The notes under the pieces are model-generated. The model saw nothing but the letters and a program-made list of their open reading frames with translations, was not told the origin of the DNA and did not search any database. The position numbers and the translations under genes were made by a program. This document shows, in pieces, positions 21,929 to 32,807 of a DNA stretch of 64,000 bases (position 1 is the first letter of the stretch; every line of letters starts with the position of its first letter). The stretch is from Hirudo medicinalis. Its lineage: Eukaryota > Annelida > Clitellata > Hirudinida > Hirudinidae. Where the stretch lies: positions 161,452-225,451 of the forward strand of contig MPNW01000220.1 in assembly GCA_011800805.1 (NCBI GenBank). The letters are read 5' to 3'.

Positions 21929-22342
21929 TGGCAGGACAACTTTTCCAAAATGTTTGGAAAAAAGTAATAATTATTGTGGTTGAATTAAATGAATTGTCAC
22001 CTATTAAAATATCATCAGACGATTACATCCACAACCACACAACTCACATGATCTTCTTTTTATCCTGCATTGGTCTCGTCAGACATTTGATTTCGTTCTT
22101 GGACTCCAAGTATTTGAACTGCTGGTAGGACATGCTTCTGTCTGCAGAATCGACATCATCCACGTCTCCTCCGACGATATCCTGGATGATGTCGGCCGCC
22201 AACTCCTCCACCTGCACGTTCCTTAGATGATGGATGGAAAGACTCCTCATGTTGCCTCTCATGGATCTGGAGAGGGTCCTTTTCAAGGAGTGACCATGTC
22301 CTTTTGTTGCAGCAGATGACTGAGAAGTACCTAAGTCACCAT
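16564..22342 (-). CDS. Transmembrane channel-like (TMC) family protein; 5' exon(s) not found
   Basis: Sixteen exons: 22048-22342, 21773-21845, 21402-21683, 21111-21253, 20897-21047, 20311-20463, 19881-20118, 19313-19412, 18957-19051, 18520-18642, 18254-18329, 17857-17987, about 17454-17655, 17252-17330, 17063-17129 and 16564-16916; roughly 850 aa. TMC proteins are multipass membrane proteins related to TMEM16 and OSCA; some form mechanotransduction channels. Diagnostic signs are the family motif CWET at the start of the 18957-19051 exon, ELYYGHYAHF, FSAWDFGV, WLSVYFSPML, and SCGPF before the last membrane segment. Hydrophobic segments occur in most exons. Two defects are visible. The 19881-20118 exon needs one extra base near 19999-20004 to connect its two open halves. 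The 17857-17987/17655 junction has no phase-compatible splice pair. The first recognised exon starts in phase (lead AT), so the initiator lies upstream. Subfamily is not assigned. Confidence 0.88.
17174..17232. repeat. (ATC)n/(AGC)n microsatellite in a TMC intron
   Basis: Imperfect trinucleotide run, ATC units flanking a short CAG/CAC block, directly downstream of the 17252-17330 exon in the gene's direction. Six-frame translation gives spurious poly-Asp. Confidence 0.85.
18194..18223. repeat. (ATC)n microsatellite in a TMC intron
   Basis: About nine uninterrupted ATC units in the intron after exon 18254-18329. Confidence 0.9.
21887..21925. repeat. (AAT)n microsatellite in a TMC intron
   Basis: About thirteen AAT units in the intron between exons 22048-22342 and 21773-21845. 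A similar shorter run is at about 20796-20826. Confidence 0.9.
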
Positions 22343-23939
22343 CTAGAAGTAATTATCAACATTAATAAACACATGCTAACTAATTGGTTACATGTTAGTG
22401 AAGCAATTACATGGTAATAAGCATAATTAGGAAAGAGGATTAAGAAAATGCATAATACACTATATTATATAATAATTTAACACCAATTCCAGCACTTTGC
22501 AACAAAATTCATAACAATGTTTGCAAGACGAAATATGAGAATTTGGTTCTTACACATTCTTCACAATTTTAGTGATGGTTGGGTAAATGACAAATTTGGC
22601 ACTTAGTGTGCCACGCACGATTTACATTATTTTCACACAGTCAAAATAAAAGGTGGAATGAAGAAATAAACTAATCTAATAATGATAACTAATCCAGCAT
22701 CCGCTGCAAATTACCATCTCTGGGAAAAACTATAAATCAAAATTTACAGAAGTTGTGAAGCTAAATTTTAGAAAAATCAATTATTGTTAATACTAGCCAT
22801 ATGCCGGTAGATCAAATTCCACTGTGTGGTTTCGGCGTGGCACATCCTCTAATTCAATGTTAATGTCCATGTTTCTTTGTGTAAAAGTTGCATTTTTAGA
22901 TGTCATTAAATACTCAGCCCGAATCACACAACCGCTCCACAATCTTTATATTATTAGCGGCCCTGCGCTAAGCACAACATTCATTCGGGAGCTTCTGTCT
23001 ACATAGCATAGCCTTCTGTAGCATAGGACCAACATGATTAATGTAATTAATTGTAATATTTCATAAATAATCGAGCCGCATTGAATACGTTTAAATATGA
23101 ATCATATTAGGTTATGAACCAATAGGTTATGGTTCAGATGATATAATTATAAAGTATTATTTATTGTCACGTAATGATTTTAAATGAAAAAAATATAAAT
23201 TAATCAAAATCTCCATTTTAATTATTATAAACGAACAACGCAAATAGTAGAACAATTATGAGTCATTAAAAAATTCTGATGATCAACAAAACTCTAACAA
23301 CCTTAGTCGAAATTAACCAGAAACATAAAGCATATCAAACTATGCGATATTATTTCTTCGACATAAGAACGATGTGGCACCTTTATGAACTATTCAATAA
23401 GTCAACTATGGATTATAAGATGGAAATTAAGTAACATATTAATAATTATTCAATGAGCGAGCAAGTTCCGACCAAAAATTAAAGCTAATTGCTTTAATTG
23501 AATCACGAGACGATTTGGTCATATGCGTCAAAATGATGGTTTGAGGAAAAACAGGTCGTTGTTAGAAATTACAATTTAGCTGTCATATTACAGAATATTG
23601 CGCCAAACACCTTCACTCCAAAAATTTTTATTATATTCAAGGTAGTAAGAAGAGATGTTCTTGATGTAAATATCATGACGCTCATTCTGAAGCGAAGAAA
23701 GATTATTCAAATTAGGTGTACATATAAAATCCACAAAAAATCATTTGGAGCTCAAATACGTTTGCAAAGCCGGCCAATAATTTATCTTTAATATACTAAT
23801 TATGACAACTTATTTAAACACATTCATTAGGTTATGTAAGCCTTTTTTGATAAGAATCGGAACGATAAGAATTGTAACTTTATTTTTCCAATAAAATGTT
23901 TCCTTCAAATTTCAAGACATGTCATTCAAAACCCAAAAT

Positions 23940-23997
23940 CCAGGTATGGCTATTTTCGTTCAAGCGATCCAGAAATGGCTATTTTCGTTCAAGCGAT
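23940..23997. repeat. 29-bp tandem duplication
   Basis: Two adjacent 29-bp copies (23940-23968 and 23969-23997), each containing ATGGCTATTTTCGTTCAAGC and differing only near the start (gt versus aa). They sit directly before a C-rich patch of possible transposon origin. Confidence 0.9.
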
Positions 23998-24212
23998 CGT
24001 GTGATCAGCGCCGGATTTACCACAAACCTCTGCGCCAGTCCTGTTGCCCCCCCTGTGCAACTGAGGAAGCACTGAGTGGTTCATTCACATCAACTATGAT
24101 TTAAATGTTAAACTTGTCACCGCTTTGACATTAACTTTCGATAAGCATACAGGCGATCAGCAAAAACATATAAAAATGTCGAACTATTTTGTTTTATTAA
24201 CTGATAAAGAAA

Positions 24213-24218
24213 TTTATT
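24213..24218 (-). promoter_or_regulatory. Candidate poly(A) signal for the bZIP gene
   Basis: AATAAA on the minus strand, 32 bases beyond the TAA at 24250-24252. Confidence 0.5.
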
Positions 24219-24249
24219 AGATTATGAGAGGTACAAATTTGATCATTAA

Positions 24250-24755
24250 TTATTGGGCATAATTGGCATTTCCTATCTGCAAGAGTTTCGTTATTTTGAG
24301 GTATTCCTCGTAATATCTCTGATTTTCTTTCTTTGCCATCATCAGACTGTGTTCGACCCGAGCAATCTCTCCTTGCAACCTTTGGATTTCCCTCTCAACG
24401 TTGGCTGCTTTTATTCTTTTCTGTTCTCTCGATTTTCTCGCGGATTCATTGTTTTTGCGTCTCCTTTCCCGATAAGCTTCGTCCTTGTTCTCTTCTGGAA
24501 CTGGATTGCCTGCTTTCCTTTTGGTCAGCTTTTCGTCTTCGGATGAGGCGTCGCCTCACTCCGACCTTCTGAACTCGAAGTCTGAGAAATGTTGGAAGTG
24601 TTTACGCTCGGAAATGCCTGCATGTTATGCAAAGTGACGTAATCTGCAGCTGGCAGTCCCGGAAACTGAAATGTATCAGCTCTTGGAAAAATACAAAAAG
24701 GCTCGTATGGCCTATTCAGGCTACCATTTTCCGTATATTGATTGCTTAAATCCAT
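24250..24755 (-). CDS. Single-exon bZIP transcription factor, C/EBP- or PAR-like basic region, with apparent one-base frameshift
   Basis: The ATG at 24755 opens a frame (starting MDLSNQYTENGSLNRPYEPF) that continues to SSSEGRSEA and then hits TGA. An overlapping frame opens just after 24556 and reads DASSEDEKLTKRK into a textbook bZIP basic region: YRERRRKNNESARKSREQKR, then NVEREIQRLQGEIARVEHSL, ending at TAA 24250-24252. One added base between about 24527 and 24556 joins them into a 168-aa protein. The basic region has the invariant Asn and Arg of bZIP DNA contacts (NNESARKSR), and the YRxRR-NN-x3-RKSR spacing is closest to C/EBP and PAR proteins. The zipper is weak: the heptad positions read L, V, A, Y. 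No intron is needed, unusual beside these intron-rich neighbours. Role inferred: sequence-specific DNA binding as a dimer in the nucleus. Confidence 0.8.
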
Positions 24756-25606
24756 GCCAATACTTACGTAAATAATTGAAAGATTATATAATTATGACGA
24801 TAATTTCTACTGCTTCGTCGTAATTTGAGACGAGCTCGACATGCCAAAGATATCTAATAAAAGTTTTGAAATAAAATTATTAAATTATTGAGTTATTTAA
24901 GTTGCAAATTATAAAACGATCGCTGAAAAATAAATTAAATGCAATTCATGCTCACTTTTTAATTCTAAACATATCGAGTTATTTGTGTAAAACAATCAAT
25001 TTTTTTTTAAATCATAATTTGAATTTTTTATCCACAAGTGATGGAATGTTTCTGTTTAAAACCCCCTTGAAATCTGTGTGTCTATATTATTTTAATATGC
25101 GTTATATTTCTCAAATTGTCCTCATTTGTCTTCAAGTGATAGAATATAAAATATATGTTCATAAAATGTCATTTCTTGAGAATTTATTCGTTTTTTTTGT
25201 TTAAAAAAAATCAGATTGGAAATTTTGGCTGAGTCCCAAAAGTCTTAAAAAATTGCATAAATGATTGCTAAAAAATTAAGACTTTATTTATATAAATAAT
25301 TGTTTATTCCTTCCCAAAACTTTCCTACAAACAATGAAGTTCATGGAAAAAGTTCCTTTAAACTTTTTTTTTCCACAACTTTCACAACAAATGAAACCCT
25401 AACTTATTTTTGGGCGAATTCAAAAAAAGTCTCACCAACCTCACAATATCGTTCGTCATCGAACTGTCATAAATTATTTCAATCATAAACTTTAGTAAGA
25501 ATCCTTTCTAACAACATGCAATCAACATCTGACAAAGGCAAACATTTTATTAAACAATGCATTAATTTAAGTCACAGAAACAACGGGAAGCAAAGAGGTA
25601 AACAAA
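24756..25606. other. Intergenic, AT-rich; nothing coding seen
   Basis: Upstream of the bZIP start and downstream of the TMEM209-like stop. A minus-strand AATAAA at 25546-25551 lies 56 bases beyond the TMEM209-like stop codon and probably ends that transcript. The remainder is the presumed bZIP promoter; no motif stands out. Confidence 0.5.
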
Positions 25607-27028
25607 TTAATCTTCAAAGATCCAAAGGAAATTCATCCCTGAACGTCCCAAGTTCAGTTTACCCAGCATTCCTTCGTTCCTTGTCTTGAGGATATAAAAG
25701 AAGAGTAGAATTGCTTGGAAGATGTTGGAAGGACCACTGTTGAGGTTAGCAAGTTCACCCTGGAAAAATACGTCGTAGCGGGGAGGGTTGATGCTGAGCT
25801 CAACGAGGTACAAACCTTCTTTCAGTTCAGAGAAGTTGGACTTGTTGAAGGTACTGATGAAGTAGCCGTTGGAGAATGGCCTGTTTTTCATAATGAGGGG
25901 ATGAGCAGGAAGAATATGATCCATGTAGGTGCAGAAGAAATGCATGATCAGGGAAGAATCTGTTGGAAAGCTTTCGTTCCACTTTGTGCCTTGATAATCT
26001 CCACCTGAATTCCATTTATAAGAACTCAAACATCCGCCTGAACTCAGCTCCCCTAACCTTTGTACTACGTAGCCAAAGTTACTGCTGAATGCCAGGAAAG
26101 GCATAATTTTGTGAAGTTCTGGAAAGTTTTCTGCATTCAGATTGTTAAGACTAGAGATGCCAATTTTGTTCCATGAAATGCTGGCTTTGACCAGGTCTTG
26201 TTCGATGATTTGAACGATTTCGTCGAGTCTCGCTAAAATGGTTTGTACCAAGTATTTCCTCAACCTCTCCTTCCAAATATCGATTTGATCTCTTGAGACT
26301 TTTAGGTTAGACCAAGCTTCAGATTCTGTGGAAATTGTGGACACTTCAGTTTCGTTGGACGATTCTTCTTGCCCATCAGGTCGGTAATTCATGAACGGCC
26401 TGCAAACATACTGAGACATGTGCGGATGCTTTTCAAAATACTGGCGCAGTTGAATTGACTGATAGAAGAGCTTCATTCCATATTCAGCCTCTGCTACATC
26501 CTCGTAATATTTCCTTCGAGAAGCGGGGTCTCTCAAGTCATATACACCGAATACCCTATTGTGAGTTAGTTTCGACCAAGAATAATGGGCCTGGAATGGA
26601 AATATGGAGTTAGATTTATGCTTGGAGTTTTGTAAGAACTGCTCAAATTTCTGAGAAACTGAAAAGTCTAACGGTGTATAATCCATATTAGTTGATAAAT
26701 ATTTTAGTAATAGCTGTAACAGTAATTCAACTGATTATTAATAAATTTGATTAACAAATGTATTTTTTTTTTATAAAGATTTAAAAATGTTTGTAATGGT
26801 CTTGTTGATTGACTGTGGCTCAATAATGTATGGTTGCAACCTCCTTTAATAAAAGATATTAAATATGTAAATTAATTGTCCAAAGTAATAAAATAATTAA
26901 TTTAATTATTTAAAAAAATATCTGCTAAAAATTAAATTGAAGTTATGAATTTATTAAACGATAATAAATTTATTGTGCAGTAGCAAATTTCCACTTACGG
27001 CTGTGGTGGTCTGAAATATCATGTTCAT
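25607..27028 (-). CDS. TMEM209-like protein (cytochrome b561 N-terminal/TMEM209 family), short form
   Basis: A 1107-bp exon (25607-26713) encodes the TMEM209 family C-terminal domain. The best match I recognise is the C-terminus MLGKLNLGRSGMNFLWIFED, very close to the vertebrate TMEM209 ending, preceded by IFQAILLFFYILKTRNEG. A short first exon is proposed at 26999-27028 (MNMIFQTTTA, canonical donor gtaagt), which joins in phase to CTATTACTA after acceptor ttacag, for 378 aa. The internal ATG at 26686 is an alternative start (359 aa). Human TMEM209 is about 561 aa, with two membrane segments in its N-terminal third; I see no such segments here. Known role: nuclear-envelope protein that binds NUP205. 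The first exon is inferred from splice signals only. Confidence 0.8.
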
Positions 27029-27564
27029 GCCTAATGGATTATTTGATGTAAAACTGGTCGTTCACTACTTAATTTAAGTTAACAGATATAAAAGAATTGT
27101 TTGCATTTGCAAGATCGCGTAATAATAAGCAACAGCTTATTATGCCATAACAGCTATCGTTAAGAAAGTGTACAGCAGGCGTACGTTACACCAAACATTG
27201 TATTTTAATCGTTCTCAGTCAAAATGATGATAATGAATATACACTCATCACTGTTCTTAATTTTTCTTATCATTGCTACTCCATCAAAACGTTGTGGCGA
27301 GCAACGCATCATGTAACCGTTCTCTTATTGACAAATTATTCAGAAACACGAAGAATCAAATTAAGGAGAGTTTTTAGCGCCTCATATTTATGAAAGAAAC
27401 TCTACGAACTTTAAGTGATTATTCTAAATTATTAATTTGACTCACTACTCTGACGTAAATAGTTAAACACTTCACCAGCAAAGTTAAACTTTCATTCAAA
27501 ATCTTTCACATTTAATTTCAAGACCCTTTAAAGTCAACCGGGTATGAAATTCACTCATAACAAT
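27029..27564. other. Short intergenic stretch between TMEM209-like and coiled-coil genes
   Basis: AT-rich, no open frame of note. It must contain the TMEM209-like promoter and the 3' end of the coiled-coil gene (only a variant ATTAAA-type signal was noticed on the minus strand near 27510). Confidence 0.4.
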
Positions 27565-28047
27565 TCATTTCAAAGCATCAATTGGCCTTATGTCTCTTTT
27601 CCTGCGCACCATCACGGTCCTGTCTATTTGCAGGGCTTTGTTCTTCCTTAGAATTTCCTCTATTATTGACTTCCTGTTTCTATACAACTTCCACAGGTTT
27701 CTGCCTGTTTCATCGACGTAATCCTTTACGTGTTTACAGTTCTGAAACAAAATTAGTACGAAGTATTATTATTAATAATATGTTAGTATATTATTATTAT
27801 TAATAAGTTAGTATATTAATATGCATTAGTGTTAGTATTACACATTACGTCTCCATCATCGCTATTATCATCAGCATCAAGGTCTGAAGGAAATACCGGT
27901 GCGTAGCTCAGTGCAATGCTTGCGTTGTGCAACTTCTTGTTGTAGTAACTATGATAGGGCCAGGATTCCCTCCCTGCCTCTTCCAATTTGTTCTGCATAA
28001 CGAGACAATTAAACAATTTATTAAGCTATCATAAATTTATGATAACA

Positions 28048-28078
<31 letters not shown>

Positions 28079-28083
28079 CAACA

Positions 28084-28119
<36 letters not shown>

Positions 28120-29360
28120 TTAACATTAATAATAATAATAATAATAATAGTGATATTAAATCATGGAAATAATATCCTTAAACCTAATAACAAACTTCGC
28201 GTTGTAACCTTGAGATGCTTCGTCTCAGCAATCTTGGTGGCAATGTTTTTATTGACGACTTCAGTAATTTTCTCCCTCTTCTTAATCACGTCGTTAATTT
28301 GCTCTTTGACCTTTGACAAAGCCGACTTGGACTCTTTAACAGCTTCCTCCAACCTGTTGGCTAAACCGCAGTACTTCTTAATGAGAGCTTGCACATCTTC
28401 CTCGGTGAAGGGATACCGCTGGCCAGGCAGTTCGCAATACAGATCTACAGGTTAACAATATCAAACTTATAGTAAAAAGTGTAAGTAATAATAGCAATAA
28501 CGTTATCGATTATCCTTACTTTAAAAAAAGCATCAAATATGTTTTCCAGCTATTTTTATTCTCAATTATTATTTCAATTTATAGCTTTAAACTAGTTCCA
28601 TAAAAAAGAATTTACTAATTGTCATAAACCAAAAAGAAGCTATTAACTCATTTAATATCACTTAATTGACTTCATTACCTTTTACTCTTTCAGCAGAAAT
28701 GTTAGTAACGAATCTAACGTCGAAGATTCTCTCTACCTGAAGGACCTGATGAATTAACTTAGCAAAATCATCTTGCACCGCGTTCAGAGGCAACACCGCC
28801 TCTTTTAAGGACTTCAATTGAATAACTAAAACTTCGCGTGATTGTTTCAAAGCCTTCTTTTCTTCACGAAGCAAAATATCAGGACAGTCCTCCTCTTTCT
28901 TTGAAAATAATTTATTGATATTTTAGCATAAACTAAAAAAGAAAGAAGAGATATGTAAACGAAACGTCTCTAAAATCATAACCATTTCTTGTATGGGTCT
29001 CAGTTGGCGCTTGGCAATATTAGACTTGTTCGTAAAAAAGTCGTACTCGAAGCGAGCGATAACTTTTTCCGCCTTACAAATGAATTTACCAATTTGTACT
29101 TTCTCGTTGCTGCATTGGACTATCTTATCTCGGCTTTCATCTAAAATTCTCCGAATCTTTCCTGTATAGGTTGCCGCCAGACTCTTTTTTTGATTTCTCT
29201 TAAAATTTTCAATAATTTTCTCGTCAATCTTGGGTTCATCTTTGAAGGCGGCAGTGATTTTTTTTGAACGCAAAATCTTTCTGCAGGTTCTAGACCGCCA
29301 TTTTTCCATCCAAGGCTGCGTACTGGAGCAGACTACGGGCACCGGCGGTAGTTCTACCAT
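27565..29360 (-). CDS. Coiled-coil protein, tektin-like (possibly TEKTL1/CCDC105-like)
   Basis: Five exons join in frame to 384 aa: 28983-29360, 28679-28898, 28209-28444, 27849-27992 and 27565-27741 (stop). All junctions are GT-AG with matching phases (0, 1, 0, 0). The start ATG at 29360 gives MVELPPVPVVCSSTQPWMEK. The body is rich in Lys, Glu and Leu with long helical stretches (LLREEKKALKQSREVLVIQL; LEEAVKESKSALSKVKEQI), the layout of tektins and tektin-like axonemal filament proteins. The tektin signature nonapeptide RPNVELCRD is absent; the C-terminus reads RRKRDIRPIDALK. An acidic patch, DLDADDNSDDGD, precedes the last intron. Family assignment is by resemblance only. Role, if correct: a structural component of ciliary doublet microtubules. 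Confidence 0.6.
28051..28149. repeat. (AAT)n microsatellite in a coiled-coil gene intron
   Basis: Three AAT blocks separated by aac/cat interruptions in the intron between exons 28209-28444 and 27849-27992. Confidence 0.9.
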
Positions 29361-32300
29361 CGTTTATCACTTAGTCGACCTACTCAATAAGACCACATCA
29401 AAAATATTGAAATAATCCAAGTCAAATTCAAAAGTAAACAACCCTTCCGATTACCCGTCTGAAAGCGTGACGTAATGATGGCGCGTTCAGAACACTGATT
29501 TATTTTTGGGGACTCACGACAAATCAATAAAATACGACTATTGCCAATGACGCGAAAACCAAACCCAATACAAACATTTTTTTTCAATGACTTTAAAAAA
29601 CAACAACCAAACCTTGCCAATATGCGCTCCAATCTTTACCAATAATTGTCAAGGCAAGTGTAACTAGCCACGACTCCGATTAAGTGGGATAAGTGAATTA
29701 GTAACCAATCAGAATCCATCACGTTAACTGGTGACGATCTGGCTCGCTCGTTACAAAAGTATAAATTACCTTACAATCGAGGCTTTCAGTTCAGTTTCCC
29801 TCACAGAATCCAATAACGCAGCTCCCCAAAATAACAAAAATAACAAAATTACACACTTATGGGGCGTACCGGCAAGAGGCAAGAAGTACAAGGGTGCTAG
29901 GTGGCCAGCATCAGCGACTATTTTAGATTCCAAGATCACTTTGCATGGTTGCTTGTCTGTCATTGCTAAGTCATAGCATTCTGGCCTAGTGCAAAGTCCA
30001 TCACAAAAAGCTAAGCAGAAATTATGAAGCTTATGTTAGCAACACAAATAGATTCTGAATATTGAATAAACTTCTAGATTCAAAGGAGGTGTTGAGGTTT
30101 AACAAAAGTCACCACAAACTTGATACTACAAACAATAATACTATGGCCGATAAGCACGAAACAACTGAGACTTCTCATGGCGATGCAATCGTGAGGCCGA
30201 CTTTTTAAAGAATTTATAACTTTAAATTTCAAGATTGACGAAGCATATCCACAAGAATCGTTACGACAAATTGTAAATGGCCAAATCTTTTAAACAACTC
30301 CCACTAGCAAAATGAATTTTACGATCAATTAACGTTTACAATCGACCGACATTAGTAACAGTTCCGTAGCATGAGCGAGAACACGTGCATGCAAATGCAT
30401 TAAAGCTTTCACGTCCATCACAATTTGTATTTGGCCCTTTAGACAATTAGAAAAACTTTAGAACTCCACAACAAACACAAGTCGGAATCCAATCAAAACG
30501 ATGCATCTCCTAAGCCTCCGCATTGGCTTTGGCCGAACGATACCGACCACGACTTTATAACCATGATAATATTAACAGTGCAATCTTAACAATGGTTTGG
30601 CCCAACAAGTTTCTGTAGAAGTTAGTATAAAACAGTCATGAACACTGGACAATTTTGCTGCCATGAGACCAAGTTGGCCATGAAATTAGATGGCGAGTCT
30701 TAAGCATCCAAGTGGAGATCCTAACATTAAAAAAAATATGACTAAAGCAAATATAACTGAGAAGATCATACCATCACATGTGATGATGTAACACGTGGTC
30801 TCGAGCATTTTCCGATGCATCCCACGTACGAGCGACGGCCGTGTGCACACGTGCGAGAACTCCTGGAATTACCTAAACTTGAGGTACAAGATTGACATCA
30901 GGTAGATAATTGAACTTGCACTGGCAATAATCATTACGATAGACGATAATGGAGGTGATCAAATGTGTCTTGTTGAATGCGCTTCCTCACAAGATAATTC
31001 ATAGATATGGCTTTAAAGATTAACAAAACATATAGATAATATTTTGTAGCAGTCATAACTAAAATCTAAAAACAAAAATAAAATAATAATTTTTGAAAAA
31101 AAAAATGTTTCAGCAAAAGACATGACACATGGCAAACAGATTTGTAATCATTATCTTGAAATCTATATCAAATGTCCATTTTCTCAAACCAAATCTAAAG
31201 GTCTGCAGACTAGAAAATTTTCAAATGATTTCAAAACCAAACAAAATTGCAACAACAAATCTCTGCTAAAAAAAGTCTTTAAAAAAGAATAAAGATAACG
31301 GCATCGATGATGTTGCCTTACAAACAAAAACAAGCAATTGGATTTAAAACAGACCACAGATTCCAATGTGAATGATAATGAGACAAAAGATGATATTTGC
31401 CGAATGCAAACTGTCCAACGAATCAATACCTTCGGTTTAAAAAGTGGCCGATCATTTTTACAGGGCAATAGATGACCAGTAACATCAAAACTATCGTAGG
31501 CATAAAGACGAAACAAAGTAAAACTTAGTACGGTTAGATAGAACAGACGGAGCGAGACGTGCGCCGGTTACAGATGCGCAGGTGCGACGACAGACCGAGC
31601 GGAGCGCAACAGATGAAATCCCAGCAGCAAAACAATGGAAAATACTGTAAATAGATGTTGATGCAGACTGCCACTGGATGACATTAACTTCAACAAGAAA
31701 GCATGAGTGAGTTGCGAGTGAAACATGAGCTCAATTCCTACTTTCGAGGTAGCAAATGAAACCATGTTCGTGAAGCCCCAAAGAATAAATTCTGAATATT
31801 GATTGCCTGCACATCATCATCATCTGATCATTTGTTCCATGTGTTGACTTCCATAAATCTGCAGAGCTAATAAATTCCTGCATGCAACAATGAATGAACA
31901 AATCGGATGTTAATGTTTCTGCACATGATTTTGAGATTCTCAATTGAATACCTAAGTGAGAGAGAAAGGAACAAATGACTCATGGAGGCCTTGGAGAAGA
32001 AAGCCAGTGAGAGCACTATAAAGCTTTATTAGATGACATTCCCGTGCCCAACGTCCCCTTTGGGACATGTGATTTGCCAATACGTTGGAGACTTTGAAGC
32101 TACTTAAACTGAAGAGATGATTAAGATGTTGACTTTCTGACCAGAGCAAAATCAATGGTTTTAGTTCATGTTCCACTTTTAGCACAACCTCACATTGACA
32201 GCTGTCATGACACCCTATTAATAGCATTGATGGCATATCAGTTTACAGTCTGCTGAGGCAAGGATGAAGAATAAAAATTCCAATAGAAGCAAGGATGTCG

Positions 32301-32807
32301 CTGCTCAACAATTCACTTAAGTGGTTGGTGATTCAGAAAAATTTGATTAAAAAAAAAAAATTTGTACAGAAAACCTGAAGCAATGTACAATTTCAAGATG
32401 TGGTGATTTTACAATTTAAAGGTTGCAAAGAAGCACAAACACATCACGACAAAATAATTAAAAAAAGACGAATAAATAAAAAGAGAAACTGAAATAAATC
32501 AAAATAAAAATAAATTACGCCGAAGTAGCGACAGCATTGAAAACATAAAAACTCGTAATGACATCATGACGACCGGCATCGTCGACGATAACCAATCGAA
32601 GATCGATGCCGTCACCGTAAAACGGCACGATGCGAACAGTTCAACAAACATTAATACGAGATGCACGACTACCGGACGACGACGGGGATCCCTCCTCGTC
32701 GAATCGACTAAGTCGGGCAGGTCGACGACTTTGCTCCGATGGGTTAGTAATAGGTAATATTGATGTTGCTTTTGTGTTGCTGCTAAACTATAATATACAG
32801 CAATGAA
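29361..32807. other. Promoter of the coiled-coil gene and long 3' region of the receptor phosphatase
   Basis: The plus strand is A-rich from about 30000 to 32800 (T-rich on the minus strand), consistent with a long 3' UTR of the phosphatase gene whose stop is at 32808. AATAAA hexamers occur on the minus strand, for example 32025-32030. The best TATA-like sequence (gtataaatt) is near 29758 with no gene attached to it. No coding exon was recognised. Confidence 0.45.
32025..32030 (-). promoter_or_regulatory. Candidate poly(A) signal for the receptor phosphatase
   Basis: AATAAA on the minus strand, about 780 bases beyond the stop. The T-rich bias continues past it, so a later signal may also be used. 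Confidence 0.3.

Larger units (their letters stand above)
22343..24249. other. AT-rich stretch; upstream TMC region and intergenic
   Basis: No exon was recognised on either strand, although the missing TMC 5' exon(s) should be here or further upstream. The stretch holds a 29-bp tandem duplication (23940-23997), an adjacent C-rich patch resembling a transposon terminus (24003-24070), and a small perfect hairpin GGCAC-ttagt-GTGCC near 22600. The minus strand bears an AATAAA at 24213-24218 for the bZIP gene. Confidence 0.5.

Noticed and set aside
22590..22615. Perfect hairpin GGCAC-ttagt-GTGCC
   Set aside because: A five-base stem with a five-base loop is expected by chance often in 64 kb; no surrounding ncRNA structure.
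25715..26008. Plus-strand 97-aa ORF in the TMEM209-like gene
   Set aside because: Antisense shadow of the conserved C-terminal domain.
29750..29976. A plus-strand gene starting after the TATA-like gtataaatt near 29758
   Set aside because: The following 80-aa frame has no recognisable domain, and the region falls in the presumed promoter/3' region between two minus-strand genes.
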